From NCBI RefSeq assembly GCF_000173415.1, contig NZ_ABXW01000044.1:1-60973 (forward strand): a stretch of 60,973 nt of DNA, given 5' to 3'. Origin of the DNA: Providencia alcalifaciens DSM 30120 (GTDB lineage Bacteria > Pseudomonadota > Gammaproteobacteria > Enterobacterales > Enterobacteriaceae). The stretch's first letter is position 1, and every line of letters starts with the position of its first letter. Below the pieces are notes generated by a model. That model searched no databases. It saw nothing but the letters and a program-made list of their open reading frames with translations, and was not told the origin of the DNA. Below are positions 9,753-18,701 of the stretch, piece after piece. The position numbers and the translations under genes were made by a program.

Positions 9753-11712
9753 ACTTGGAGAAAAAATAAATTTAAAAAATAAACCTTATGAGCAATCCAA
9801 TATTCTAAAGAATATTAACAGCTTTATTGATAATGATTTTTTTACTTATCAGTATTCATCCATTATTTACTCAAAAAATGAAAATTTACCTCAGCTTTTC
9901 ATCATGGAGCTGAAAGATAGCGAGTACATTCTCATTAAGAATCAGGTTGGAATACTTTCTAACTTAACCAACAATGTCATTGTCACGAAAGAATTACTTG
10001 AAAGTAAAAACTTATTTTTCTTTCGCGGCATACCAAAAGACTTAGCTGAAGATTCAATGTTTAACTCATTAGTTAAGCTAACCCCAAAATCTTCTCTATT
10101 TTCTTTACCTTTAATTTTATTCGCTTTACTACTCCCTTTATATTCAAACTTATTTAATTCTCGATTAGTTTATAGCGAATCCATTAGCTCATTATTATAT
10201 ATTAGCTTTATTTTTGTTTTTATTATTGGAATTGAGTTTTTCATTAAACATTTCATTCATGAACAAAATCTCCAAGAAATAAAAATTAATATTGGTATTT
10301 TCAACCGCTATTTTCTGGATTTGCTGCAGCGTTCTAATTGCAAAAGTGCTTCAATTAAAGTCAGAACAGCGGAATCTTCTATTCTACAAGTCTGGGAGCT
10401 TAAGCCACAAATTATCTATGATATTGGATTAACGATTTTATTTTCATTATGCATTATCAGTATGCTGGGTTTTTATTCTATTTTGTTATTTTTATATTAT
10501 TCTGCCCTTGCGTTTATCTGTGTGCAGGTTCGCTTCCGCTCTTATCAAAACATGTTGCGAACCAATAGCATTAACTATGAAAAATCAGCTCTGTACTACT
10601 CATTAGAGCAAAAAAAGCAGGAGCTTCGCTTCCTTGATGAAAATAATTTTCATCAATATGTCGATACCAAGAACCATGAAGATGAGAACGTTAAATTAAA
10701 ATTAAATGATGCAAATCATCATTGGGCAGAGATCATCAGAACCAATTCATTTCTGTCTATGATGGTCATGTATATCACTTGCTACCTAGCCGTAGGAAAT
10801 GGAATGCTCAGCTTGGCATCCATTATCGCCGTTTTAATTATCAATGGACGACTTTCAGCAGCCATCACAGGCGCAATTAACCGCAGTTTTGTTGTTAAAA
10901 CACATTTATTTCACATCAGATCCAGTATTAATCAACTCATCAATAACCTAACACCTAGGTTTAAAGAAAATGGTTTGAAAATCAGTAAGTCACATATTTT
11001 TCAAACAACAAATTTAACACTCAATATTGATGAAAAAAAACGAGTTGATAATCTCAACATGACAGTTAAAGCAGGGGAGTTTATTGGTATTACTGGTATA
11101 TCGGGGTCAGGGAAAACATCTCTGATAAACGTGCTTTGTGGTATTTCTCAAAATTACTCTGGCGATATCTCGATTAACAATATTAAATTGAATGAAATTT
11201 CCAGATCCTATTTTCAGCAAAAAATCGCATACTACTCGGGTGTTGCTGCCTATTTTAATGGTTCCTTGAGAGATAATTTTAATCTTAATGGAATTTTCGA
11301 TGATGCAACTATGGCTCGCCTCATTATGCTTTGCTGCCCCCAATTAAAAATCAGCCAAGAAACCCTAGAAGATATACTTATCGCAGATCTTCCTATTTCT
11401 ACAGGGGAAAAACAGAAACTCATGTTAGTGAGTTCCTTATTCAAGCAACCAGAGATCATATTTTTAGATGAAGCTACGGCTTTTATGGCATCAAAAGATG
11501 CACTCAACTTTATGCATCTCATTAGAAAAGAACTTAAGTTAGAAGACTCAATTGTTTTCTGTGCAACCCATGATTTAGGTCTCTCTTCACTGTTTACTCA
11601 GCATATTTCCTTAACGACTCAAGCCTCTCAGGCTCATAGAACATCGGTACCCTCAAGTAAAATGAACGACGTCATTTTGCCTAAAATATCATTAAATAAA
11701 ACAGTGCTATAA
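9706..11712 (+). CDS. Type I secretion ABC transporter, SiiF-like, with non-canonical motifs
   Basis: A 668-residue fused permease-ATPase. An N-terminal cytosolic domain of about 125 residues (possibly a degenerate C39-like domain) is followed by membrane helices at about 130-400 and a C-terminal nucleotide-binding domain. Walker A is intact (GISGSGKT, 464-471), as are Walker B (LDEAT, D588/E589) and the switch His (H622). The ABC signature is unusual, ISTGEKQ (564-570) instead of LSGGQ, and the usual Q-loop position reads YYSGV without an obvious Gln. The GTG start lies 47 bases inside the preceding gene. Its partners are the adaptor and TolC-like genes upstream, and the presumed substrate is the divergent giant adhesin. 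Length agrees with SPI-4 SiiF (about 690 residues). Confidence 0.85.
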   Translation: MKKNNLNNIIFIYFNELGEKINLKNKPYEQSNILKNINSFIDNDFFTYQYSSIIYSKNENLPQLFIMELKDSEYILIKNQVGILSNLTNNVIVTKELLESKNLFFFRGIPKDLAEDSMFNSLVKLTPKSSLFSLPLILFALLLPLYSNLFNSRLVYSESISSLLYISFIFVFIIGIEFFIKHFIHEQNLQEIKINIGIFNRYFLDLLQRSNCKSASIKVRTAESSILQVWELKPQIIYDIGLTILFSLCIISMLGFYSILLFLYYSALAFICVQVRFRSYQNMLRTNSINYEKSALYYSLEQKKQELRFLDENNFHQYVDTKNHEDENVKLKLNDANHHWAEIIRTNSFLSMMVMYITCYLAVGNGMLSLASIIAVLIINGRLSAAITGAINRSFVVKTHLFHIRSSINQLINNLTPRFKENGLKISKSHIFQTTNLTLNIDEKKRVDNLNMTVKAGEFIGITGISGSGKTSLINVLCGISQNYSGDISINNIKLNEISRSYFQQKIAYYSGVAAYFNGSLRDNFNLNGIFDDATMARLIMLCCPQLKISQETLEDILIADLPISTGEKQKLMLVSSLFKQPEIIFLDEATAFMASKDALNFMHLIRKELKLEDSIVFCATHDLGLSSLFTQHISLTTQASQAHRTSVPSSKMNDVILPKISLNKTVL

Positions 11713-11718
11713 CGTAAA

Positions 11719-11749
11719 AAAGCCCACTTCAGAATCTGAAGTGGGCTTT
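11719..11749. terminator. Bidirectional terminator between the secretion operon and gntU
   Basis: A perfect hairpin has a stem of 14 bp (AAAGCCCACTTCAG / CTGAAGTGGGCTTT) and a 3-base loop. A-rich sequence on the left and T-rich on the right allow termination in both directions. It separates two convergent operons. Confidence 0.85.
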
Positions 11750-11773
11750 CCATCTTGTCTACCAAAAAGAGTC

Positions 11774-13132
11774 TTACAAGAACGTGAAGAAAATCATTCC
11801 AACAACGGCCCCTGTGGTACCCAAAATAGTTTCCATCAGAGTCCACGTTTTCAAGGTTTGTGCTTCAGTCGCACCCGTAAATTTACCGAATAACCAGAAA
11901 CCAGAGTCGTTCACATGACTCAGAATTAATGAACCACCTGAGATACAAATTGCTAGTGCAGCAAGTTGAGCACCGGAATAACCTAACTCACCGATAACTG
12001 GTAATACCAAACCTACGGTCGTTAAACACGCGACTGTCGCAGAACCTTGGATAACACGCACGGCGCCCGCTAACACGAAACACGCAACAGCAATAGGCAA
12101 GCCTGCACCAATCAGTGAATCACCGAGGGCTGGACCCACACCAGAATCCACCAGCACTTGTTTAAATACGCCACCAGCACCTGTGACTAACAGAATGATA
12201 CCCGCAGGTTGAATTGCCGCAGAACACACTGCCATCACACGCTCTTTGTCCATACCGTAACGGAAACCCAGACCATAGATTGCCAATAAGCACGCCAGTA
12301 ATAAGGCAGTAAATGGGTGACCAATAAACTCTAACCAGTTTTCTAAGTTAGATCCTTTTTCAACAAAGTGCGTACCAATCGTTTTTAATCCAACCAGTAA
12401 CAGTGGGAACAACACGAGGCTTAAGCTGAATCCAAAGCTTGGCATTTTACCGTCAGCTGCTTTTGGCGCTTGGTAATCAGCAGGAATATCAATGTGAACA
12501 AACTTGCTAATAAAACTTCCGAACAGTGGACCGGCTAAAATCATGCTAGGGATAGCAGCACATAAACCGATTAAGATCATCCAACCGTAATCCGCCCCCA
12601 TTTGCGAAGCCACCAGCATAGGAGTCGGTCCCGGTAACAAGAAGGCGGCCGCAGCAGCAACCCCTGCAAACAGAGGAATGGCTAAGCGCACAACGTTATG
12701 GCCTGTGCGGTTTGCGACGGCAAATACCACACCGATTAATAAAACGATCGCAACATCAAAAAATAGCGGTAATGCACAAATTAATCCGGCAATCCCAACA
12801 GCATAGTGCGCGCGTTTTTCACCGAATAAATCCAGCAGCTTATGAGCAACTTGGTCTAATGCCCCAGTTTCATGCAGAATTTTTCCGAACATAGCGCCCA
12901 GAGCAACCACTATTGCGAGAAATCCAAGCGTTCCTGCCATTCCTTTTTGCATGGTTGCGGTAATATCTTGAACTGGCATTCCAGAGAATAACCCTGCGCC
13001 AATCGAGACAATCATCAAAGCAACAAATGCATGTAAACGTGCGTACATGACTAAAAATAGCAATAACACCACCGAGCCAACGGCAGTCAGTACCAATGTT
13101 AAGGTACTTAATGTTTCTACAGGTGCGTTCAT
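11774..13132 (-). CDS. gntU: Gluconate permease GntU (GntP family)
   Basis: A 452-residue polytopic inner-membrane protein that closely follows E. coli GntU through most of its length (for example GGTLGFLAIV-type segment, FAGVAAAAAFLLPGPTPM, GGVFKQVLVDSGVGPALGD, HVNDSGFWLFGKFTGATEAQ). It imports gluconate for phosphorylation by GntK, whose gene overlaps it by 4 bases upstream, so gntK-gntU is one transcript as in E. coli. Two GntR-type operators lie upstream of gntK. No defect is visible. Confidence 0.95.
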   Translation of the reverse strand: MNAPVETLSTLTLVLTAVGSVVLLLFLVMYARLHAFVALMIVSIGAGLFSGMPVQDITATMQKGMAGTLGFLAIVVALGAMFGKILHETGALDQVAHKLLDLFGEKRAHYAVGIAGLICALPLFFDVAIVLLIGVVFAVANRTGHNVVRLAIPLFAGVAAAAAFLLPGPTPMLVASQMGADYGWMILIGLCAAIPSMILAGPLFGSFISKFVHIDIPADYQAPKAADGKMPSFGFSLSLVLFPLLLVGLKTIGTHFVEKGSNLENWLEFIGHPFTALLLACLLAIYGLGFRYGMDKERVMAVCSAAIQPAGIILLVTGAGGVFKQVLVDSGVGPALGDSLIGAGLPIAVACFVLAGAVRVIQGSATVACLTTVGLVLPVIGELGYSGAQLAALAICISGGSLILSHVNDSGFWLFGKFTGATEAQTLKTWTLMETILGTTGAVVGMIFFTFL

Positions 13133-13671
13133 GCTTTATCTCCCGTCATAATTTGACGAATAGTGGCACAGGTATTATCGATAACCACATCGAGGGCAGG
13201 ACGAATATCGACAGCATAAGCATCAGTTTCTTGCGCGTCAGGTTCTTGTAACGTTTCAAATTGTGATTTCAACATTTCAGGTTTAAAGAAATGACCACGA
13301 CGTGCTTTTAAGCGTTCTTCAATAACGACTGCATCTCCTTTTAGATAAATAAAATATAGATTTTTATTATCTTGGCGCAGAATATCGCGATAACTTTTTT
13401 TCAATGCTGAGCAAACAACTAACGAGACTTGATTCGTTCTTTGCATTGCAAAAATAGCACTGTTAAGAGCTTCTAACCAAGGACGACGGTCATCATCATT
13501 CAAAGCCTGTCCTGATGCCATTTTCATGATATTGGATTTCGGGTGCAAAAAGTCCCCGTCTAAAAAAGCCGCGTTTAACTGCTGAGCAACGCCACTCGCT
13601 ACTGCTGATTTGCCGCTACCCGATACCCCCATTAAGACAAATGAGTAGTTTTGATTTTGGGTATCACTCAT
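13129..13671 (-). CDS. gntK: Gluconokinase GntK
   Basis: A 180-residue kinase with a P-loop GVSGSGKS at residues 15-22 and DGDFLHPKSNIMKM, typical of gluconokinases. It phosphorylates gluconate to 6-phosphogluconate in the cytoplasm, feeding the pentose phosphate and Entner-Doudoroff pathways (edd-eda are also in this window). The 3' end overlaps gntU by 4 bases. The start has GAGGAGTTTCC just upstream. Control by GntR is expected from the tandem operators about 90-115 bases upstream. Confidence 0.95.
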   Translation of the reverse strand: MSDTQNQNYSFVLMGVSGSGKSAVASGVAQQLNAAFLDGDFLHPKSNIMKMASGQALNDDDRRPWLEALNSAIFAMQRTNQVSLVVCSALKKSYRDILRQDNKNLYFIYLKGDAVVIEERLKARRGHFFKPEMLKSQFETLQEPDAQETDAYAVDIRPALDVVIDNTCATIRQIMTGDKA

Positions 13672-13756
13672 AGGAAACTCCTCGGGTGTTGAAAAAAGGT
13701 GACTTAATTCTAGATTTTAAATTTGATTTAGGCTCTTAGCCTTGAGCTACCAAAGA

Positions 13757-13784
13757 TGTTACCGGTAACAGGTTACGGGTAACA
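13757..13784. promoter_or_regulatory. Tandem GntR operators upstream of gntKU
   Basis: The perfect palindrome TGTTACCGGTAACA (13757-13770) is directly followed by a second copy with 12 of 14 bases matching, GGTTACGGGTAACA (13771-13784). This is the known E. coli GntR/IdnR-type operator. The sites lie between gntR and gntK, about 90 bases before the gntK start. A third perfect copy precedes edd at 51621. Confidence 0.88.
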
Positions 13785-13885
13785 TTATTGCCAGTGGATA
13801 TTTATTTAGCAATTAGATAGGCGAAGAAAACGACGGAACTGTGATGATAATCGCAATAATATTTTGCTGACTCGATGCAACCTTA

Positions 13886-14881
13886 CTAGATACTTTCACC
13901 AGTTAGTAACTTAAAACCAACATCGAATTTTTTCTGCGGTAATTTCTCTCCACGCATTCTGGATAACAACACTTCCGCAGCCTTGCGCCCCATCAGGTCT
14001 CGGGGTGTTAAAATACTCGCCAGTTTAGGGGTCATCACCTGCCCCACATCATGTCCGTGGAAACCCGATATTGCTAAATCGGTAGGAACGTTGATCCCTA
14101 AACGCTGGCATTCAAAAATGGCACCGATCGCTAAGTCATCATTGGTACAGAATAAGCCATCCGCATCAGGATATTTCACGCGGCACTCTTGAAGCAATTG
14201 TGCACCAAGGGAATATGAGGAGCTTTCTTGGGTCATCAAATTACGCGGGGTAAGCTTGGCATCAAGCATCGCTTTTTCATAGCCTTGCAAACGGATAATT
14301 GTTCGCTCATCCTGCCGAGCGCCTAAATAAACGACTTTACGGCAACCGCGTGCAATCATTGCTTCGGTCATTTGACGAGAAGCTTCAAAGTTGTCGATTC
14401 CCACCGCAATATCAAAACAAGGCGAAATACTGTCCATGATTTCAACCACGGGGATACCTGCTGTTTTTAGCATGCGTTGAGTACGGGCAGTATGAGTACG
14501 TTCGGCAAGAATAACGCCGTCAATATTATAAGAAAGTAGAGATGTTAAACGCTCTTCCTCTTTTTCCGCCCGATAGCCATAGTGCGCCAACATGGTTTGA
14601 TAACCATAGCGATCCGTCACAGTTTCAATACCGCGAATCACTTCAGCAAAAACTTGGTTAGTTAAAGATGGAAGTAGGACACCAATGGCATGGCTTGTGG
14701 CGTTCGATAAAATGTCTGGTGCTTTATTTGGAATATAGCCTAACTCCTCAACTGCATTCGCAATTTTCCCACGCAACGACTCTGAAACTTGCTCAGGATT
14801 ACGTAGAAAGCGACTCACCGTCATTTTCGTGATACCGACGCGGTCGGCTACATCTTGCAAAGAGGGTCTTTTATTCTTCAT
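13886..14881 (-). CDS. gntR: Gluconate repressor GntR (LacI family)
   Basis: A 331-residue LacI-family regulator with an N-terminal helix-turn-helix (LQDVADRVGITKMTVSRFLR, about residues 5-25) and a periplasmic-binding-protein-like sensor domain. It is very similar to E. coli GntR (NPEQVS, GYIPNKAPDILSNATSHAIG, FCTNDDLAIGAIFECQRLGI). The ATG at 14881 (MKNKRPS) is chosen over one 9 bases upstream because GGGAT is placed for it and it matches the family start. It represses gluconate genes until gluconate binds. Candidate targets in the window are gntKU and edd-eda. Confidence 0.94.
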   Translation of the reverse strand: MKNKRPSLQDVADRVGITKMTVSRFLRNPEQVSESLRGKIANAVEELGYIPNKAPDILSNATSHAIGVLLPSLTNQVFAEVIRGIETVTDRYGYQTMLAHYGYRAEKEEERLTSLLSYNIDGVILAERTHTARTQRMLKTAGIPVVEIMDSISPCFDIAVGIDNFEASRQMTEAMIARGCRKVVYLGARQDERTIIRLQGYEKAMLDAKLTPRNLMTQESSSYSLGAQLLQECRVKYPDADGLFCTNDDLAIGAIFECQRLGINVPTDLAISGFHGHDVGQVMTPKLASILTPRDLMGRKAAEVLLSRMRGEKLPQKKFDVGFKLLTGESI

Positions 14882-15041
14882 ATATCCCATATATCTATAA
14901 TACGCCTTTATATTTCATTATGTTCTGCGATCTGCCTATGGATAGCAATCCTTGTTATTGCTTTAAATCACAGAAACGTCGACTTTTCAGCCGTATCGCA
15001 TTTTTACTGTTGACTCTCTTGCCTGACTTCGCTAATTTTCG

Positions 15042-15065
15042 CGCTATATAAATATAAGTATAACG
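15042..15065. promoter_or_regulatory. Putative ModE (molybdate-responsive repressor) operator
   Basis: A 24-base imperfect dyad with half-sites CGCTAT and ATAACG separated by 12 bases, the same spacing I recall for the E. coli modA ModE site. The interior is TA-rich, as is typical. It ends about 10 bases before the start codon of the binding-protein gene, so bound ModE would block expression when molybdate is plentiful. Assigned by eye from memory of the consensus. Confidence 0.65.
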
Positions 15066-15074
15066 ATACTAATT

Positions 15075-16106
15075 ATGGCAATGAATAGACGACATTTTCT
15101 CCAATCCTGCGCGGTCCTCACGGCATTCTATAGTTTACCTGCATTTAGCCGTAGCCCTGTCGCAGAGGCATTATTTGGTCATTTACCTTCCCATGAAAAC
15201 ATTCAAAAAGTGATCACGGCGGGACCGCCCGCAGATTTACTGATGTTTGCCCTTGCCCCTGAAAAAATGGTGGGTTTTGCCTCGATTTCGCTAAAAAAAG
15301 GCAATAGCGATTTGTTTGCGCCCCAATGGATGAACTTACCCGTTTATGGACGCCTTGCTGGGCGGGGTAGCACATTGTCCCTTGAGCAGTTATTGGCTTT
15401 TCATCCTAATTTGATCCTCGATACAGGCAATCTGGATGATACTTACCGTTCTCAAGCAGAAAAAGTCGCCAAACAAACGGGGATCCCTTATCTACTGATG
15501 GATGGCAAGCTTCTTGATGCGCCACAACAACTGCGCCAACTCGGTCGCCTATTGAATGTAAATCAACAGGCTGAAAAACTGAGTATGATCGCAGAACGCT
15601 ATCTTAGCAATGCGCAACAATTTGCACTGACCCAACAACAAAACCCCCGCAGTTTTTACCTCGCAAGAGGTGCGAAAGGATTACAAACAGGTACAAAGGG
15701 CTCGATTCATACCGAAGCGATTGAAATGTTGGGTTTTCGTAATGTCGTGGATATCGAAGGATTCTACGGTTTAACCGATGTTTCCATGGAACAACTGTAC
15801 CAATGGGAGCCTGACATTATCATTACCCAATATGATGAAGCCGTTGAACTCCTTACTCATTCCCCTCTGTGGGCAGGGCTCAGTGCCATAAAATCAAACA
15901 ACCTATTGGTATTCACTGGCATGCCATTTGGTTGGTTAGACGGACCACCGGGCATCAATCGTTTACTGGGTATGAGACGCTTACAGAGCCACTTCGACAA
16001 TGCCGTTGAAGAAACCATGACTCACGACCTCAGGCAATTTTTTGAGCTGTTTTATCATTCATCATTAACCTCACCACAGGTTGATTTGCTGATGGAAATG
16101 TCATGA
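15075..16106 (+). CDS. Tat-exported periplasmic metal-chelate/oxyanion binding protein (FecB/MolA-like)
   Basis: A 343-residue cluster A-type solute-binding protein of the FepB/BtuF/FecB fold. The N-terminus has a twin-arginine motif (NRRHFLQ) and a hydrophobic stretch ending PAFSRS, suggesting Tat export. Two lobes are joined by a long helix, with GRLAGRGSTLSLEQLLAFHPNLILD as the typical first-lobe motif and GFYGLTDVSMEQLYQWEPDIII in the second. The gene overlaps the FecCD permease by 4 bases. ModD downstream and the ModE-like site at its promoter suggest the ligand is molybdate, tungstate or a chelate of them, like Haemophilus MolA, rather than a ferric siderophore. M3 at 15081 is an alternative start. 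Confidence 0.82.
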   Translation: MAMNRRHFLQSCAVLTAFYSLPAFSRSPVAEALFGHLPSHENIQKVITAGPPADLLMFALAPEKMVGFASISLKKGNSDLFAPQWMNLPVYGRLAGRGSTLSLEQLLAFHPNLILDTGNLDDTYRSQAEKVAKQTGIPYLLMDGKLLDAPQQLRQLGRLLNVNQQAEKLSMIAERYLSNAQQFALTQQQNPRSFYLARGAKGLQTGTKGSIHTEAIEMLGFRNVVDIEGFYGLTDVSMEQLYQWEPDIIITQYDEAVELLTHSPLWAGLSAIKSNNLLVFTGMPFGWLDGPPGINRLLGMRRLQSHFDNAVEETMTHDLRQFFELFYHSSLTSPQVDLLMEMS

Positions 16107-17107
16107 CTACGGGCTGGCTGAACACGAAAACTAAGCCTTTGCTGCTGCTGGTCATTTTACTGCTCTGTGCGTTGATAGCATTAACCAATGGTAAATACTC
16201 ACTAACCTTGGAAGAACTGTATCGCCTATTCATGCAATCACCCGTGGATAACCCACGCAGCAGCACTGTATTTTGGCAAATTCGATTTCCTCGTGTCTTC
16301 GCAGCAATCATTATTGGTGGAGGACTTGCGATTGCAGGCGCGGCATATCAAGGCATGTTTCGTAACCCACTCGTGTCTCCTGATATTCTAGGGGTCTCAG
16401 CGGGTGCCGGTGTTGGTGCGGTTTTGGGAATTTTTTTAGGGCAATCCCTCGTTTCTATTCAGCTGTTCGCTTTCATAGGTGGGCTCATCACGGTAGCCGT
16501 GGTGTATCTGATTGCCCGTCTAGCGCACCAGCATGACCCTATCTTGTCTCTGGTACTGGTTGGCGTCGCGATCAGCGCTATGTGTGGCTCAGCGATTTCA
16601 TTAATGAAAATTTTAGCTGATCCCTACACTCAACTCCCGTCTATTACATTCTGGTTATTAGGTGGGTTATCCTCCATTACTCAACAAGATTTATGGTCCG
16701 TGCTTCCTGTCATGATGGTGGGTTTTATTCCCTTATTGATGCTGCGCTGGCGTATGAATTTGCTCAGTTTGTCCGACGAAGAAGCCAAAAGTTTAGGGGT
16801 CAACGTCACCTTAAATCGAACCATTTTAATTATCAGCGCAACACTGATCACTGCCAGTACCGTGTCAATTGCAGGGATTATTGGATGGGTAGGGCTAATA
16901 GTGCCTCATATTACTCGAATGATAGTGGGTGCTAACTTTCGCTATCAACTTCCTGCGGCAATGGCAATCGGGGCGATATTACTCCTCATCACCGATACCC
17001 TCGCACGAACGATAGCAGCCATTGAGCTACCTTTGGGTATTTTAACCTCGGCGGTAGGCGCACCATTTTTCTTAGCCATTTTGCTGCAAACAAGGCGAGT
17101 AAAATGA
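16103..17107 (+). CDS. FecCD-family ABC permease (MolB/BtuC-like)
   Basis: A 334-residue inner-membrane permease of the FecCD/BtuC family. RFPRVFAAIIIGGGLAIAGA, QGMFRNPLVSPDILGVSAGA and GWVGLIVPHITRMIVG are the family's conserved segments, including the loop that contacts the ATPase. About ten membrane helices are expected. It overlaps both neighbours by 4 bases, forming a compact binding protein/permease/ATPase set. It should translocate the ligand delivered by the preceding binding protein. Sequence alone does not fix the substrate; molybdate or tungstate is inferred from the gene context. Confidence 0.9.
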   Translation: MTTGWLNTKTKPLLLLVILLLCALIALTNGKYSLTLEELYRLFMQSPVDNPRSSTVFWQIRFPRVFAAIIIGGGLAIAGAAYQGMFRNPLVSPDILGVSAGAGVGAVLGIFLGQSLVSIQLFAFIGGLITVAVVYLIARLAHQHDPILSLVLVGVAISAMCGSAISLMKILADPYTQLPSITFWLLGGLSSITQQDLWSVLPVMMVGFIPLLMLRWRMNLLSLSDEEAKSLGVNVTLNRTILIISATLITASTVSIAGIIGWVGLIVPHITRMIVGANFRYQLPAAMAIGAILLLITDTLARTIAAIELPLGILTSAVGAPFFLAILLQTRRVK

Positions 17108-17871
17108 GTATGTTAACCCTAAATAATGTCGCGATTGGTTATCATCGACAAGCCATCATTGAAGGCATCAATCTGCATTTACCTGAAGGGGAAATGACCT
17201 GCCTTCTTGGGGCGAATGGTTGTGGTAAAACCACCCTAATAAAAACATTATTAGGGCTGCTTCCTGCGATTCATGGAGATGTTCACTTACAAGGCAAATC
17301 TATCAGCCTGTTAAAACCACGGGATATAGCGAAAGTGATTGCTTACGTACCACAAGCACACGATACGCCATTTACATTTTCTGTTGTCGATATGGTCATG
17401 ATGGGGCTTACACCGCATTTGTCCTTATTCTCAGTCCCGAGCGAGAAAGAGCAAACCGATGCTCTCGAGCAATTACAAAAATTGGGTATCGCCCACCTTG
17501 CCACTCGCTTGTACAGCACGCTCAGTGGCGGAGAAAAACAGCTCGTGCTCATTGCCAGAGCCTTAATCCAAAAACCGCAGTTATTGATTATGGATGAACC
17601 TGCCGCTAGTCTCGATTTTGGTAACCAAATCCGCTTGTTACAGCATGTCCAAGGGTTGAAGCAGCATGGCATCACCGTATTGATGTCCACCCACCATCCC
17701 CAGCATGCGGCTGCCATTGCCGACCATGTCATTTTGTTAGATAAGCACCATCAAGCGCGGCAAGGCTCTACTCAAAGTATGTTAACGCTCACTAACTTGG
17801 CAGAACTCTATAATATTGATGCGCCGAGCATTACGGCTCATTTTCAGCTTCCACTCAATTTTACTTGTTAA
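17104..17871 (+). CDS. ABC transporter ATP-binding protein (FecE/MolC-like)
   Basis: A 255-residue ATPase with Walker A GANGCGKT (36-43), Q-loop YVPQ (81-84), signature LSGGE (140-144), Walker B LLIMDEP (D164/E165) and switch His in STHH. It energises the FecCD-type permease whose gene overlaps it by 4 bases. It ends 11 bases before the ATG of the methyltransferase gene. All catalytic motifs are intact. Confidence 0.92.
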   Translation: MSMLTLNNVAIGYHRQAIIEGINLHLPEGEMTCLLGANGCGKTTLIKTLLGLLPAIHGDVHLQGKSISLLKPRDIAKVIAYVPQAHDTPFTFSVVDMVMMGLTPHLSLFSVPSEKEQTDALEQLQKLGIAHLATRLYSTLSGGEKQLVLIARALIQKPQLLIMDEPAASLDFGNQIRLLQHVQGLKQHGITVLMSTHHPQHAAAIADHVILLDKHHQARQGSTQSMLTLTNLAELYNIDAPSITAHFQLPLNFTC

Positions 17872-17882
17872 GGTCAGGGATT

Positions 17883-18701
17883 ATGCTTATTCACCAACTC
17901 GATTTTGCACAGATGTACAAGCAGCACATGCAACAGGCTCAACGTTCACGTAAAGAACCTGAACATTGGGATAAAAAAGCCCAACAAATGGCACAAAACT
18001 GTGCCAACCCGAATGATCCATACTTAATTCGCTTTCGCCAATTAATGGATTTTACGGGCGCCAATACATTGCTGGATGTCGGGTGTGGACCGGGTTCCAT
18101 TAGCCTATATCTCGCAAACCAATTTCAATCCGTTACAGGTATTGACTACAGTTCCGGCATGCTAGAGATGGCGAATATCCGAGCCAAAGAAATGAACATC
18201 ACCAATGCCCAATTTAAACCACTAGCATGGGAGGATGGCTGGGACGAATTACCAAAAGCCGATATCTCCGTCGCATCCCGTTCTACCCTTGTAGATGATT
18301 TAAAAGCGGCGCTCTTAAAGCTGAATCGCCAGACTAACTTACGCGTCTATACCACTCATACCGTAAACCCAACCTTTATAGATGAAAAAATTATCCGTGA
18401 AATTGGGCGTGAGGTTGTTAGCCTGCCAACGTATATCTATGCGGTCAATATCCTTCATCAAATGGGAATTCATGCTCGTGTCGACTTTATTAACAGTCAT
18501 AATGCTGGCGGATTTGACAGCGCAGAAGCATTCATTGATAGCATAAACTGGTCACTCAAAGATCTCACTGCCGAAGAAAAAGAAAAACTGCACGCCTATT
18601 ACAATAAACAAACCGCAGAGGGCAAAACACTGCCATTCCCATCCCGAAGCTGGGCAATGGTGTCATGGGATGTCGTGGATGAAGCGGACCTCACATTATG
18701 A
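17883..18701 (+). CDS. Class I SAM-dependent methyltransferase in the Mo/W uptake operon
   Basis: A 272-residue Rossmann-fold methyltransferase. Motif I is LLDVGCGPGSISLYLA (about residues 56-71) and the acidic motif II is VTGIDYSSGMLEMA. The ATG at 17883 with AGGGA six bases upstream is preferred over a TTG at 17865. It overlaps modD by 4 bases, so it belongs to the uptake operon. Its substrate is unknown. A small-molecule ligand such as a metal-binding compound, or a step in cofactor handling, can be inferred only from the neighbours. No tRNA or protein methyltransferase signature was recognised. Confidence 0.8.
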   Translation: MLIHQLDFAQMYKQHMQQAQRSRKEPEHWDKKAQQMAQNCANPNDPYLIRFRQLMDFTGANTLLDVGCGPGSISLYLANQFQSVTGIDYSSGMLEMANIRAKEMNITNAQFKPLAWEDGWDELPKADISVASRSTLVDDLKAALLKLNRQTNLRVYTTHTVNPTFIDEKIIREIGREVVSLPTYIYAVNILHQMGIHARVDFINSHNAGGFDSAEAFIDSINWSLKDLTAEEKEKLHAYYNKQTAEGKTLPFPSRSWAMVSWDVVDEADLTL

